A stretch of DNA of 39,780 nucleotides from Bacillota bacterium (GTDB lineage: Bacteria; Bacillota; Clostridia; Lachnospirales; Lachnospiraceae), in the NCBI GenBank assembly GCA_023409835.1, contig JAEYQV010000044.1, forward strand, positions 1 to 39,780. The letters are read 5' to 3'. The translations under genes and the position numbers were made by a program. Shown here one piece after another: positions 7,510 to 16,300 of the stretch; position 1 is the first letter of the stretch, and each line of letters starts with the position of its first letter. The notes under the pieces are model-generated. The model saw only the letters and a program-made list of their open reading frames with translations. It was not told where the DNA came from and searched no databases.

Positions 7510-9108
7510 GTGGACGGGAATACAGTAATAACCATCAAAACAGCAGGGAGTCATGCTTCCAACTACATTGATTGCCGTGAGGGGGAAACTCTTCTGGAGG
7601 CGATGCAGCGACAGGGGCTTCCTTATCGTGCCGAATGCGGAGGCATAGGTACCTGCGGCAAATGCAGGGTTAAGGTTCTTGATGGGATACTGGAGGCCGG
7701 TTCGCAGGACAAAAAAGTATTTGATGAAGAGGAACTATGTCAGGGACTTCGCCTGGCTTGTAAGGCGTATCCGAAGATGAGCTGTACCATTGAATTGGTT
7801 TCCGGGGCAGAGGCTGGGGACTATGAAATCATAGCCGGAGATATTCCCGGGAAAACCGATCAGAGCACTGTTAGTAAGGATAAGACAGTTAACAGGAGGG
7901 GTAAGAGCAGTGCTCACCTCTTAACTACAGCAGCATATATGATTGCAATTGATTTAGGAACAACGACACTGGCCTTCCGACTGATGGAGAAAGTAAGTGG
8001 GAGGCAGCTTGGAACCTTTACGGCAATGAATCCTCAGAGAGCCTACGGTGCTGATGTGATCACCCGGATTAAGGCGTCCGCTGACGGTAAAAAGGATGAG
8101 CTGAAGGCTTCCATTCGAGAGGAGCTGTCACAGGGAATCAAAACCCTGACAGAGCACCAGGGGATAGACCTTAGCAGGATCAGCCGGATCGCTATAGCAG
8201 GGAATACGACGATGGTACATCTGTTATTAGGTTATGACTGCAGCAGTCTGGGAGTATACCCCTTCACACCGGTCAATATCGGTATTGTAACCACGGGGAC
8301 GAAGGAGCTGTTTGACTTATCGGAGAATATTCCGGTTATTATATTACCGGGAATCTCCGCCTTTGTCGGAGGCGATATTACGGCGGGATTACTGGCCTGT
8401 GGCTTTGACCGGTCGGAGCGGTTAAGTCTGCTGGTGGACCTCGGGACCAATGGGGAGATGGCTCTCGGCAACAGGGATCAACTTCTGGTCACCTCCACAG
8501 CGGCAGGCCCAGCCTTTGAGGGAGGCAATATCTCCTGCGGTGTTGGCAGCATACCAGGAGCAATTACCCATGTTACTATAGCTTCATCCGTTTGCCGGTA
8601 TGAAACCATCGGAGGTAAGTCTCCGGTCGGAATCTGCGGAACCGGCGTGATAGAGCTTGTTTCGGAACTATTACAAAATGGCTTGCTGGATAAGACCGGA
8701 CTGCTTACTGAGCCGTTATTTGAAAAGGGGTATAGAATTGAGCAGCTTGTCTTCACCCAGAAGGATGTCAGGGAGCTTCAGCTGGCAAAGGCTGCGGTTC
8801 GGGCCGGCATTGAGATACTGGTCAGACGCTATGGGATCACCTATGATGAGATTGATCAGGTATACCTGGCCGGCGGCTTTGGATATCAGATGAATATCGA
8901 GAAAGCAATCCATATCGGACTGCTTCCGGAGGAGCTTCAGGGTAAAATGGAAGCGGTCGGAAATAGTTCCTTGTCCGGTGCTATAGATTATCTGACCGAT
9001 GGGACAGCTGAGGATAGAATGAAACAGATACTGACAACCGCGAGGGAGCAGCATCTTTCTAATGATAAAGACTTTAATGATTTATATATCGAGCACATGT
9101 CATTCTAG
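7510..9108 (+). CDS. ASKHA-domain protein with N-terminal [2Fe-2S] ferredoxin (RamA/RACo-like)
   Basis: The 532-residue protein has an N-terminal plant-type [2Fe-2S] ferredoxin domain, with cysteines C43, C49, C52 and C84 in ECGGIGTCGKC...LACKAYP. An actin-like ATPase (ASKHA, DUF4445) domain follows, with DLGTTT at D148, a second phosphate loop VDLGTNGEMALG and LAGGFG near the C-terminus. Relatives such as RACo and RamA use ATP to reduce Co(II) corrinoid proteins to Co(I). No C-terminal Cys-rich cluster of the RamA type is seen, and no corrinoid protein or methyltransferase lies nearby, so the client is unknown. The start is a GTG at 7510 with GAGGTGAG upstream; the overlapping ATG at 7508 is out of frame. 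Confidence 0.85.
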   Translation: MDGNTVITIKTAGSHASNYIDCREGETLLEAMQRQGLPYRAECGGIGTCGKCRVKVLDGILEAGSQDKKVFDEEELCQGLRLACKAYPKMSCTIELVSGAEAGDYEIIAGDIPGKTDQSTVSKDKTVNRRGKSSAHLLTTAAYMIAIDLGTTTLAFRLMEKVSGRQLGTFTAMNPQRAYGADVITRIKASADGKKDELKASIREELSQGIKTLTEHQGIDLSRISRIAIAGNTTMVHLLLGYDCSSLGVYPFTPVNIGIVTTGTKELFDLSENIPVIILPGISAFVGGDITAGLLACGFDRSERLSLLVDLGTNGEMALGNRDQLLVTSTAAGPAFEGGNISCGVGSIPGAITHVTIASSVCRYETIGGKSPVGICGTGVIELVSELLQNGLLDKTGLLTEPLFEKGYRIEQLVFTQKDVRELQLAKAAVRAGIEILVRRYGITYDEIDQVYLAGGFGYQMNIEKAIHIGLLPEELQGKMEAVGNSSLSGAIDYLTDGTAEDRMKQILTTAREQHLSNDKDFNDLYIEHMSF

Positions 9109-9274
9109 CAGGCTCTTCGCCGGTTTTGCCGCGGTTGACAGAGACGGACTTTGAAGTTGAAGCCTGACGGAAGCAAAGGATAATATTTGCTATATATTAT
9201 GATTACCAGGAGAATGCAGAGTATCGAACAGGAAGGATAGCTGTTCGATAGGTCGGCAGAATGGAGGAATAGAA

Positions 9275-9838
9275 ATGAGAATCGGAACAGGATATGATGT
9301 TCATAAATTAGTAGAGGACAGGGAACTTATTCTGGGAGGAGTGAAGATCCCTTATGAAAAAGGACTGCTGGGTCACTCCGATGCGGATGTGCTGACTCAT
9401 GCCATAATGGATGCACTGCTGGGAGCGGCAGCATTGGGAGATATCGGGAAGCATTTTCCTGATACGGATCAGATATATAAAGGTATCTCAAGCATCGAGA
9501 TTCTGAAACAGGTAGGAAAGCTGCTTGAAGACAAGCTGTATCTGGTGGAAAATATCGATGCGACGATTATTGCCCAGAAGCCCAAGCTAGCTCCCTACCT
9601 GACGCAAATGGCAGCCAATATTGCGGGAACTCTGGGGATAGAGGAGGATCGGGTAAATATTAAGGCAACCACGGAGGAGGGGCTCGGTTTTACCGGTCAA
9701 GGGCTTGGGATAGCTGCTAATGCAGTCTGCTTGCTGGAGACCATGCTGAATTATCAGGTGGATGTAACCCCGAAGACTTCCGGGAAGGGCTGCAGCGGGT
9801 GTAGTGGATGTCCGAAGAGGGAAGGATCCGCTGATTAA
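9275..9838 (+). CDS. ispF: 2-C-methyl-D-erythritol 2,4-cyclodiphosphate synthase with Cys-rich tail
   Basis: IspF forms the cyclodiphosphate intermediate of the non-mevalonate isoprenoid pathway. The family motifs are all present: GTGYDVHKL with the metal-binding Asp-x-His, LGHSDADVLTHAIMDALLGA, DIGKHFPDTD and ATTEEGLGFTG. At 187 residues it is about 28 longer than usual. The extra C-terminal piece ends GKGCSGCSGCPKREGSAD, with C173, C176 and C179 in two CSGC steps. The ATG at 9275 has AATGGAGGAA just upstream. ispD is not adjacent. The cysE-cysS-mrnC cluster follows. Confidence 0.95.
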   Translation: MRIGTGYDVHKLVEDRELILGGVKIPYEKGLLGHSDADVLTHAIMDALLGAAALGDIGKHFPDTDQIYKGISSIEILKQVGKLLEDKLYLVENIDATIIAQKPKLAPYLTQMAANIAGTLGIEEDRVNIKATTEEGLGFTGQGLGIAANAVCLLETMLNYQVDVTPKTSGKGCSGCSGCPKREGSAD

Positions 9839-9955
9839 GCATATTAACCGCAGATACAGCCAGCCCGTCAAAGTGAGATCAAATCATAGATATCATATAG
9901 GAATTGGTGAAAATGCACAGGTATGAGGTCTGCGTATATAATTTTTTTATGGGTA

Positions 9956-9984
9956 TTGACAAAATATTGAATAATGCATAAAAT
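9956..9984 (+). promoter_or_regulatory. Promoter of the cysE-cysS T-box transcript
   Basis: TTGACA (9956-9961), 17-bp spacer and TAAAAT (9979-9984) lie upstream of the T-box leader. Spacing and position fit a SigA promoter driving the leader RNA. Confidence 0.75.
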
Positions 9985-10039
9985 GAATAAAATAAATGTT
10001 AACGATAGTAACTTTCATATAATCAAAAGCAATGAACGG

Positions 10040-10266
10040 AAAAGTAGCTTATAGAATAGTATCAGAGATAGAATGTCACCGGCTGAAAGCATTCTTTACG
10101 AAGATATGAGCGAAGTGCATCCGGGAGCTGGTTCGGTGAAATAATTTAGCCGGACTCGGTAACAGCCGTTATCTGTGTAAGATGCATACCGATTTTTTAG
10201 CAAGGTATGTAAATAGAGTGGAACCGCGTATTTCACCGCCTCTATAGATTAGAGGCGGTTTTTTTA
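10040..10266 (+). ncRNA. T-box leader, probably tRNA-Cys responsive
   Basis: The conserved T-box core AGAGTGGAACCGCG is at 10215-10228, followed by an intrinsic terminator. Upstream are Stem I landmarks: AGAGA at 10064-10068 and GGCTGAAAG at 10081-10089. On the 3' side of the specifier loop GAAG-TGC-A puts a Cys codon at 10116-10118. The downstream genes make and use cysteine (cysE, cysS), which agrees with a Cys specifier. Uncharged tRNA-Cys would stabilise the antiterminator and allow read-through. The exact specifier is my reading of the loop, not a modelled structure. Confidence 0.92.
10235..10266 (+). terminator. T-box attenuator terminator
   Basis: ACCGCCTCT (10235-10243) pairs perfectly with AGAGGCGGT (10251-10259), followed by a run of T. 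This is the OFF state of the T-box, 42 bp before cysE. Confidence 0.93.
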
Positions 10267-10307
10267 TTTGTGTGACAGCATAATAATTCTCATAGGAGGA
10301 TGAGACA

Positions 10308-11000
10308 ATGGGATTTATGAAATATATCAAGGAAGAAATGCAAATCATAAAGGAACGGGATCCTGCAATTAAGACTCCGCTGGAGGTATTTCTCTACCCA
10401 AGCTTCAAAGCGATTATCCGTTACCGCATTGCACATAAGCTGTATCTGAAGAAGCATTATTTTCTTGCCAGATGGTATTCCCAGAGAACGGTCAGAAAGA
10501 CCGGCATTGAGATACATCCCGGTGCCACGATTGGCAAGGGATTATTCATCGATCACGGACACGGAGTCGTCATCGGAGAGACAACCATAATTGGAGATAA
10601 TGTAACCCTATATCAGGGAGTTACGCTGGGAGGTACCGGCAAAGAGCAAGGAAAACGTCATCCGACGATCGGAAATAATGTTATGATTAGTGCGGGAGCT
10701 AAAATTATCGGCTCCTTCACGATCGGAGAGAACTCTAAGATCGGTGCCGGATCAGTGGTATTAGCTGAGGTTCCGCCGAATTCCACCGTGGTCGGTGTTC
10801 CGGGACGGGTGGTTAAGCGGGATAATGTCAAGATTCCCAGGGAGGATATGGACCAGATTCATCTGCCGGATCCGGTTCAGAATGAGATGTCAGGCCTTCA
10901 GAAGGAGAATGACTGTCTCAAGGGTGCATTAAAAAAGCTTTTTGCCAGAATTGATGAACTGGAGAAGATGCTGAAAGCAGCCAATAAAGAAGAACGCTAA
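10308..11000 (+). CDS. cysE: Serine O-acetyltransferase
   Basis: CysE (EpsC-like short form) acetylates serine with acetyl-CoA, the first committed step of cysteine synthesis. The 230-residue protein has the left-handed beta-helix hexapeptide repeats from about residue 65, with the family signature IDHGHGVVIGETTIIGDNV and GVTLGGTG. VVGVPGRVVKR closes the catalytic domain. The last 40 residues form a short charged coiled coil (LKGALKKLFARIDELEKMLK). GGAGGATGAG precedes the ATG. It is the first gene of the T-box operon, 86 bp before cysS. Confidence 0.95.
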   Translation: MGFMKYIKEEMQIIKERDPAIKTPLEVFLYPSFKAIIRYRIAHKLYLKKHYFLARWYSQRTVRKTGIEIHPGATIGKGLFIDHGHGVVIGETTIIGDNVTLYQGVTLGGTGKEQGKRHPTIGNNVMISAGAKIIGSFTIGENSKIGAGSVVLAEVPPNSTVVGVPGRVVKRDNVKIPREDMDQIHLPDPVQNEMSGLQKENDCLKGALKKLFARIDELEKMLKAANKEER

Positions 11001-11086
11001 TCAACAGTACATCCCTATAAGCAGGCAATTGTTCGTACTGAGGATAGATAGAAAATGATAAGAACATGATAAGGAGGAAACGTAGC

Positions 11087-12490
11087 ATGAGAATATATAA
11101 TACATTGACCCAGAAGAAGGAGGAGTTTATACCGATCGAGGAAGGAAAGGTCCGAATGTATGTCTGCGGACCGACGGTATATAATTATATCCATATCGGC
11201 AATGCAAGGCCGGTCATTATCTTTGATACGGTCAGGAGATACTTTGAATATAAGGGATATGAAGTAAATTACGTCACAAATTTCACTGATGTTGATGATA
11301 AAATCATAAAAAAAGCGATTGAGGAGGGAGTCGATTCCACCGAGATTTCAGAACGCTTCATTCAGGAATTCAAAAAGGATACGGAAGCACTCAATGTCAA
11401 GAGGGCAACCTGCCATCCGAAGGCAACCGAAGAGATTGACGGCATGATACAGATGATCAGTACCCTGATAGAGAAGGGCAATGCCTATGAGAAGAATGGA
11501 ACGGTATATTACCGTACCAGAAGCTTCGGAGAATATGGCAAGCTCTCTAAGAAGAACATAGATGACCTGGAGGCCGGTGCCCGTATCGCAGTCAGCGAGG
11601 AGAAGGAGGATCCGATGGATTTCGTCCTGTGGAAGCCGAAGAAGGAAGGAGAGCCCTACTGGACCTCACCCTGGAGCGACGGTCGTCCGGGCTGGCATAT
11701 CGAATGCTCGGTTATGAGTAATAAATATCTTGGGGAACAGATCGATATCCATGGAGGCGGAGAAGATCTTATCTTCCCTCATCATGAAAATGAAATCGCT
11801 CAGAGTGAAGCAGCCTCAGGGAAGGAATTTGCCCGTTATTGGATGCATAATGCTTTCTTAAATATTGATAACAAAAAAATGTCCAAATCTGATGGGAATT
11901 TCTTTACGGTGCGTGAAATATTAGAGAAGTATGACTCCCAGGTACTTCGCTTCTTCATGCTGAATGCCCATTACCGCAGCCCGCTTAACTTCAGTCGTGA
12001 CCTGATGGAAGCAGCGAAGAATTCCCTGACAAGAATTCTGACTTCGGCAGGACAGCTGGAGCACCTGCTGAAGAGCGGAGTTTTAAAGGAAGAAGAAGCT
12101 ACTTCCGAGGAGAAGGAGCTTTTAATGGAAGCAGATACTCTTCAGAAGAATTTCGATACTGCGATGGATGATGATTTTAATACAGCAGATGGGATTACGG
12201 CAATCTTTGAACTGGTTCGACTTGCCAACACGAACTGCAACGGAGCCTCAACCAGAGTCTTCGTACAGGCAATTTACGATAAGATCGTACTTCTGTGTGA
12301 TATTCTCGGACTGAAAGCTCATCAGGAGGAAGAGCTGCTGGATGCAGATATTGAGAAGCTGATTGAAGACCGTCAGAATGCAAGAAAGAACAAGGACTTT
12401 GCCAAGGCAGACGAGATCCGTAAACTTCTGCTGGAGAAGGGTATCGTATTAGAGGATACCAGAGAGGGAGTAAGGTGGAAAAGAAGCTAA
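11087..12490 (+). CDS. cysS: Cysteinyl-tRNA synthetase
   Basis: This class I synthetase attaches cysteine to tRNA-Cys. The HIGH-type motif is in CGPTVYNYIHIGNARP near residue 28, and KMSKSDGN is present. Zinc ligands are seen in CGPTV, WHIECSVM and HHENEIAQSEA. It has 467 residues, normal for CysRS. The start at 11087 was chosen because AAGGAGG lies 9 bases upstream and the protein then begins MRIYNTLTQKKEEF. A longer in-frame ATG at 11066 would place the ribosome site inside the gene. It is co-regulated with cysE by the T-box. Confidence 0.97.
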   Translation: MRIYNTLTQKKEEFIPIEEGKVRMYVCGPTVYNYIHIGNARPVIIFDTVRRYFEYKGYEVNYVTNFTDVDDKIIKKAIEEGVDSTEISERFIQEFKKDTEALNVKRATCHPKATEEIDGMIQMISTLIEKGNAYEKNGTVYYRTRSFGEYGKLSKKNIDDLEAGARIAVSEEKEDPMDFVLWKPKKEGEPYWTSPWSDGRPGWHIECSVMSNKYLGEQIDIHGGGEDLIFPHHENEIAQSEAASGKEFARYWMHNAFLNIDNKKMSKSDGNFFTVREILEKYDSQVLRFFMLNAHYRSPLNFSRDLMEAAKNSLTRILTSAGQLEHLLKSGVLKEEEATSEEKELLMEADTLQKNFDTAMDDDFNTADGITAIFELVRLANTNCNGASTRVFVQAIYDKIVLLCDILGLKAHQEEELLDADIEKLIEDRQNARKNKDFAKADEIRKLLLEKGIVLEDTREGVRWKRS

Positions 12491-12939
12491 TGGAGGAGAC
12501 AATCAGCATGGCAATGGCAGGATATATGAGAAAGGCCTTCCGCCTTCCGGAGACGGATCTTAAGACCTATTCACCGTTAACTCTGGCCTATATCGGGGAT
12601 TCCATCTATGACCTGATCATCCGTACCCTTGTAGTGGAGGGCGGCAATGCCCCGGTCAACAAACTTCATAAGCAGGTTACCAAGCAGGTTCAAGCGACCT
12701 CCCAAGCGGAGCTGTTCCACCGGATAGAGAAGCAGCTGACCGAAGAAGAGCTTGCCGTATATAAGAGAGGAAGAAATGCCAAATCCTTCACCTCCGCCAA
12801 GAATGCAGGTATTGTAGAATACCGTACCGCCACCGGGCTGGAAGCCCTTTTTGGATACCTCTACCTCTCCGACCGGATTGACCGAATCCTCACCCTGATA
12901 CAACCTGTAATCGATCAAATAACCAAAGCACAGGAATAA
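12490..12939 (+). CDS. mrnC: Mini-ribonuclease III
   Basis: Mini-III is a stand-alone RNase III catalytic domain without a dsRNA-binding domain. In Bacillus it matures 23S rRNA. The motifs are YSPLTLAYIGDSIYDLIIR, holding the catalytic Asp, then KRGRNAKS, and a closing TGLEALFGYLYL with the second acidic residue. The start is ambiguous. ATG 12490 overlaps the cysS stop as TAATG with AAGGTGG upstream. GTG 12475 adds 5 residues. ATG 12508 has a GGAGGAG site and gives 143 residues. The close coupling to cysS is conserved in clostridia. The usual next gene, rlmB, is absent here. Confidence 0.93.
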   Translation: MEETISMAMAGYMRKAFRLPETDLKTYSPLTLAYIGDSIYDLIIRTLVVEGGNAPVNKLHKQVTKQVQATSQAELFHRIEKQLTEEELAVYKRGRNAKSFTSAKNAGIVEYRTATGLEALFGYLYLSDRIDRILTLIQPVIDQITKAQE

Positions 12940-12996
12940 ACGGCTGGAATCACTTCACGAAACAATAAATTCATTGTGCTTCCCATAATGCATTGT

Positions 12997-13084
12997 TTGA
13001 GAGTCATGTTGCTGATGTTGTGTGATCATAGGCGGACAATTTATTGTCCGAATATGACATACAACATCAAGATGTGACTCTCAA
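12997..13084. repeat. 88-nt near-perfect hairpin element downstream of mrnC
   Basis: Four helices stack almost without interruption: 12997-13006 with 13075-13084 (10 bp), 13013-13024 with 13058-13069 (12 bp, one G-T), 13027-13030 with 13053-13056, and 13033-13040 with 13043-13050 (8 bp, 2-nt loop). No T-run follows on either strand, so it is not a simple terminator. It may be a small inverted-repeat (MITE-like) element or a structured RNA. Confidence 0.75.
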
Positions 13085-13094
13085 CCTGTGTATA

Positions 13095-13162
13095 ACACCT
13101 TGTTTCACAAGGTGTGGGGAAGCGTAGGGGGCTTCTTGCGTCGCTATAGCTTAGTGCGACAA
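13095..13162. other. Further tandem stem-loops in the mrnC to 5'-nucleotidase gap
   Basis: ACACCTTGT (13095-13103) pairs perfectly with ACAAGGTGT (13107-13115) over a 3-nt loop. It is followed by GAAGC/GGCTTC and by GTCGC...GTGCGAC hairpins. The remainder of this 455-bp gap, up to 13394, is AT-rich and probably holds the promoter of the nucleotidase gene. I see no coding frame in it. Confidence 0.5.
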
Positions 13163-13394
13163 CCTCCATTTATCGTCTCACATAAACGAAACCCGACAGC
13201 CTCACTTTATTAAAACAATCATATAAGGTAAGTTTTTCTTAAACATTTTGCCATTCTTTTGCCTTATTATATTCCTAAAATAAACTCAGGATGTGAAACA
13301 CTGGCAAAGTTGACTAATACTAGTAATAAGACTGCAGCATCTGCTTATATTTTAAGCCCAAGAGACCGCAGCTTTTTACAAGCAAGGAGAATGA

Positions 13395-16300
13395 ATGATA
13401 AGAAAAGGAATGTACAATTATGCACGAGATAACAATACATTAACCCGCAAATCCGGTATTACACTGGCGGCTATCATATTTATCGCAGTTTTTGGCTTAT
13501 TATGGGTAAGCGGTACAAAGCCCGCAAAAGAAGCAGCTGCGGCAGCTCAGAAAGCGGATACAGTTGACATCAGGATTATCGGAACGACGGACCTGCACGG
13601 ACAGCTGAACAGTAAGGATTATGAGCTGGGTGTGGATTATAACAACGGTGGCCTTGCAAGGGTCATGGATCTGATTACCAAGACGCGGAGTGAGCTGCCG
13701 AAGGAGAATACCTATACGCTGGATGCCGGGGATGTATTATATGATTATACCACGGAGTATATATTTTCCGAGAGGCAGAGTGAAATACAACCAATCTACA
13801 AAGCTATGGCAAAGATTGGGTATGATGCTATTACGCTCGGCAACCATGATTTTGATTATGGCTACGATTATATTTTAAGACAGCTGGACGGTTCCGGGCT
13901 ACGGGGGATTACAGTTGTTTCCAACGTTACGGACTCCAAGACGGGAGATTATCCTTTCCTGGAAAGCATGTTGATCACTCGTAAGCTCAAGACCTCCTCC
14001 GGCAAGGAGGTTGAGATTACCGTAGGGATTATCGGGCAGACAATTCCAACCTTAACTGCAAAGACCCATAGCTATACCGGAATTCTTAAGACGGAGGATA
14101 TGGTACAGAATGCGCAGGCGAAGGCTGCCAAGCTGAAGGAGATGGGAGCAGATGTTATCATTGCTCTTTCCCATACAGGAATTGGTCCGGAGAATCCGGA
14201 GCTTAATTTTAAGAATGTGGCTTATGCCTTGACTACAATTCCTGAGATTGATGTGGTAGTCTGCGGACATGAGCACAATCTGTTTCCGACTACGGATATG
14301 ACCTCCCCTTATTATAAGCTTCCGAATGTGGATAAGAAAACCTACCTGATGAATGGGAAAAATGTTGTCATGGCAGGAGACCGAGGCAAAGCAATCGGAG
14401 TTGTTAATCTTACCCTGGATGTAACCGGTGATACAGTGAAGATTGTAAATCGCAGCTCTGAGATCCGGAAGGTAACAGCGAGCAACACCACAGAGAATAA
14501 GGCAATCGCCACAGCCTATGGTGCCTGGGAGGAGAAGCTTTCCCAGTATTCCACGGAGATTATCGGAGAGCTTAAAAAGGATTCAGTCATCCAGAATTTC
14601 TATGGTTTGTTAGGAGATAATACCGCTATCCAGCTTCTGAATAATTCTAAGCTGCAATATGCCTTAAATTACGTAAATACAAACGGAAAGGACTATAAGA
14701 ACTATCCGATCATTGCAGCCTCGGTATATTCCAGCTATGGTGTTAATTCGGTGAACGATTATATTAATATCCATGACCAGATTACAGAGTCCGGATTAAC
14801 GGCGATCCAACCTTACAATGATTATCTCTATCTGTATACCATTACCGGAAAGCAGCTGAAGGAATGGCTGGAGTGGTCAGCCAGTGCCTATGAAACCATC
14901 AATTCTACTGTTGCCTGGACTGACCCTACAATGTCCTCCCTGATGAAATCGGAGGGACTTAAGTCTCTGATACGGGAGGAGTGGTTGAATGACTGGAGCA
15001 GCTTCTATATCTTTGATGGAATAGATTATGTTATCAATCCGGCAGCGGAGCCCCGCTATGATATATCCGGCAATAGAATTGGCAACAGCACCCGTATCCA
15101 GAGTATTAAGTATAATGGGGCTGATGTGAAGGATGATATGGTATTTGTTTTGGCAACCAACAAGATTACTAAACCTGTGGATGCCAATAAGGGAATAGAG
15201 AAGCAGGTTGTATTGAATGGCTTTAACAGAAGCCAGACCATTCTAAGTAAATATGTTGACCAGTCCTATCATTGCGGTGAAATCATACCCCAGGTGGATT
15301 ACAACTGGAGAGTAAGTTTTCCGGCCGGCTACCGGTTCCTGACTAAGGCACCTGCATATGCGGATTCATTATTCATAAGTACTCCCTGGTATGTTTCCTA
15401 TCTTACGGAGAAGAATCAATATCGTTATTATGTAGCTGCTTATGAAACCTCAGACAAGGATCTGACAGGACCGAATATTATTGCTGCCCCCACCGTTACG
15501 AGTGCTACCGCCAGTCCATTTGATGTAGTACTGCAGGTTACTGATGCTTCCGAGGTCAAAGCTGTCCGGTTGATGTACGGGGATTACGACCTCGATTGCG
15601 AAGGCTGGCCTACAGCTAAGCAAATTGTTAATAATTCCTTTACCGTATGGGAAAATGGAATATATTCCATCTATGCGGAGGATGTCTATGGAAATCAATC
15701 AGTGAAGCGGCTGGTAATTGAGAATTTTAATGAAAATATGCTGGCAACACCCAAGGTAAATTCCTATACGAATCGTAAGACGAAGATCAGCGGTACGGCA
15801 GAGCCTAAGAAAACGGTTGTGTTTGATGCCTATACCGGTGTATATGAAACACAGACCGACGGGAAGGGCGCGTTCTCCTATGCCTTACCGTCCCAGCCCT
15901 CCGGTTCGGTAGTATCTGTATATGTAAAGGATGAAGAGAAGGGGCTGGAGAGTGAACGGGTTTCAGTCATGGTAAAGCGGACCGGACCCAACCAACCACT
16001 CTTAAATCCAATCTATAATAACATGAACTATATTAACGGAGATACGAATGATACGGATGCAGGCATTATCGTAATAATTGAAGATAATGTATATGTATCG
16101 GAGCAAGGTGGAAAGGAGTTATTTGAGAAGGCTACGGAGATTTATAATTCCGGCTATACCGTGATTCCTACCTATGCAGAGGTGAATGAAAGCGGATATT
16201 TTCTGGTTGTTCTTCCTCCACAGGAGGCCGGTAAGACAGTAACTGTATATAATATCGATCATCTGTCCAGAGTTAGCCGGGCAATCACTACCAAAGTAGC

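Noticed and set aside
12940..13394. A fragment of rlmB in the gap after mrnC
   Set aside because: No frame in the gap shows SPOUT methyltransferase motifs; the space is filled by hairpins and AT-rich sequence.
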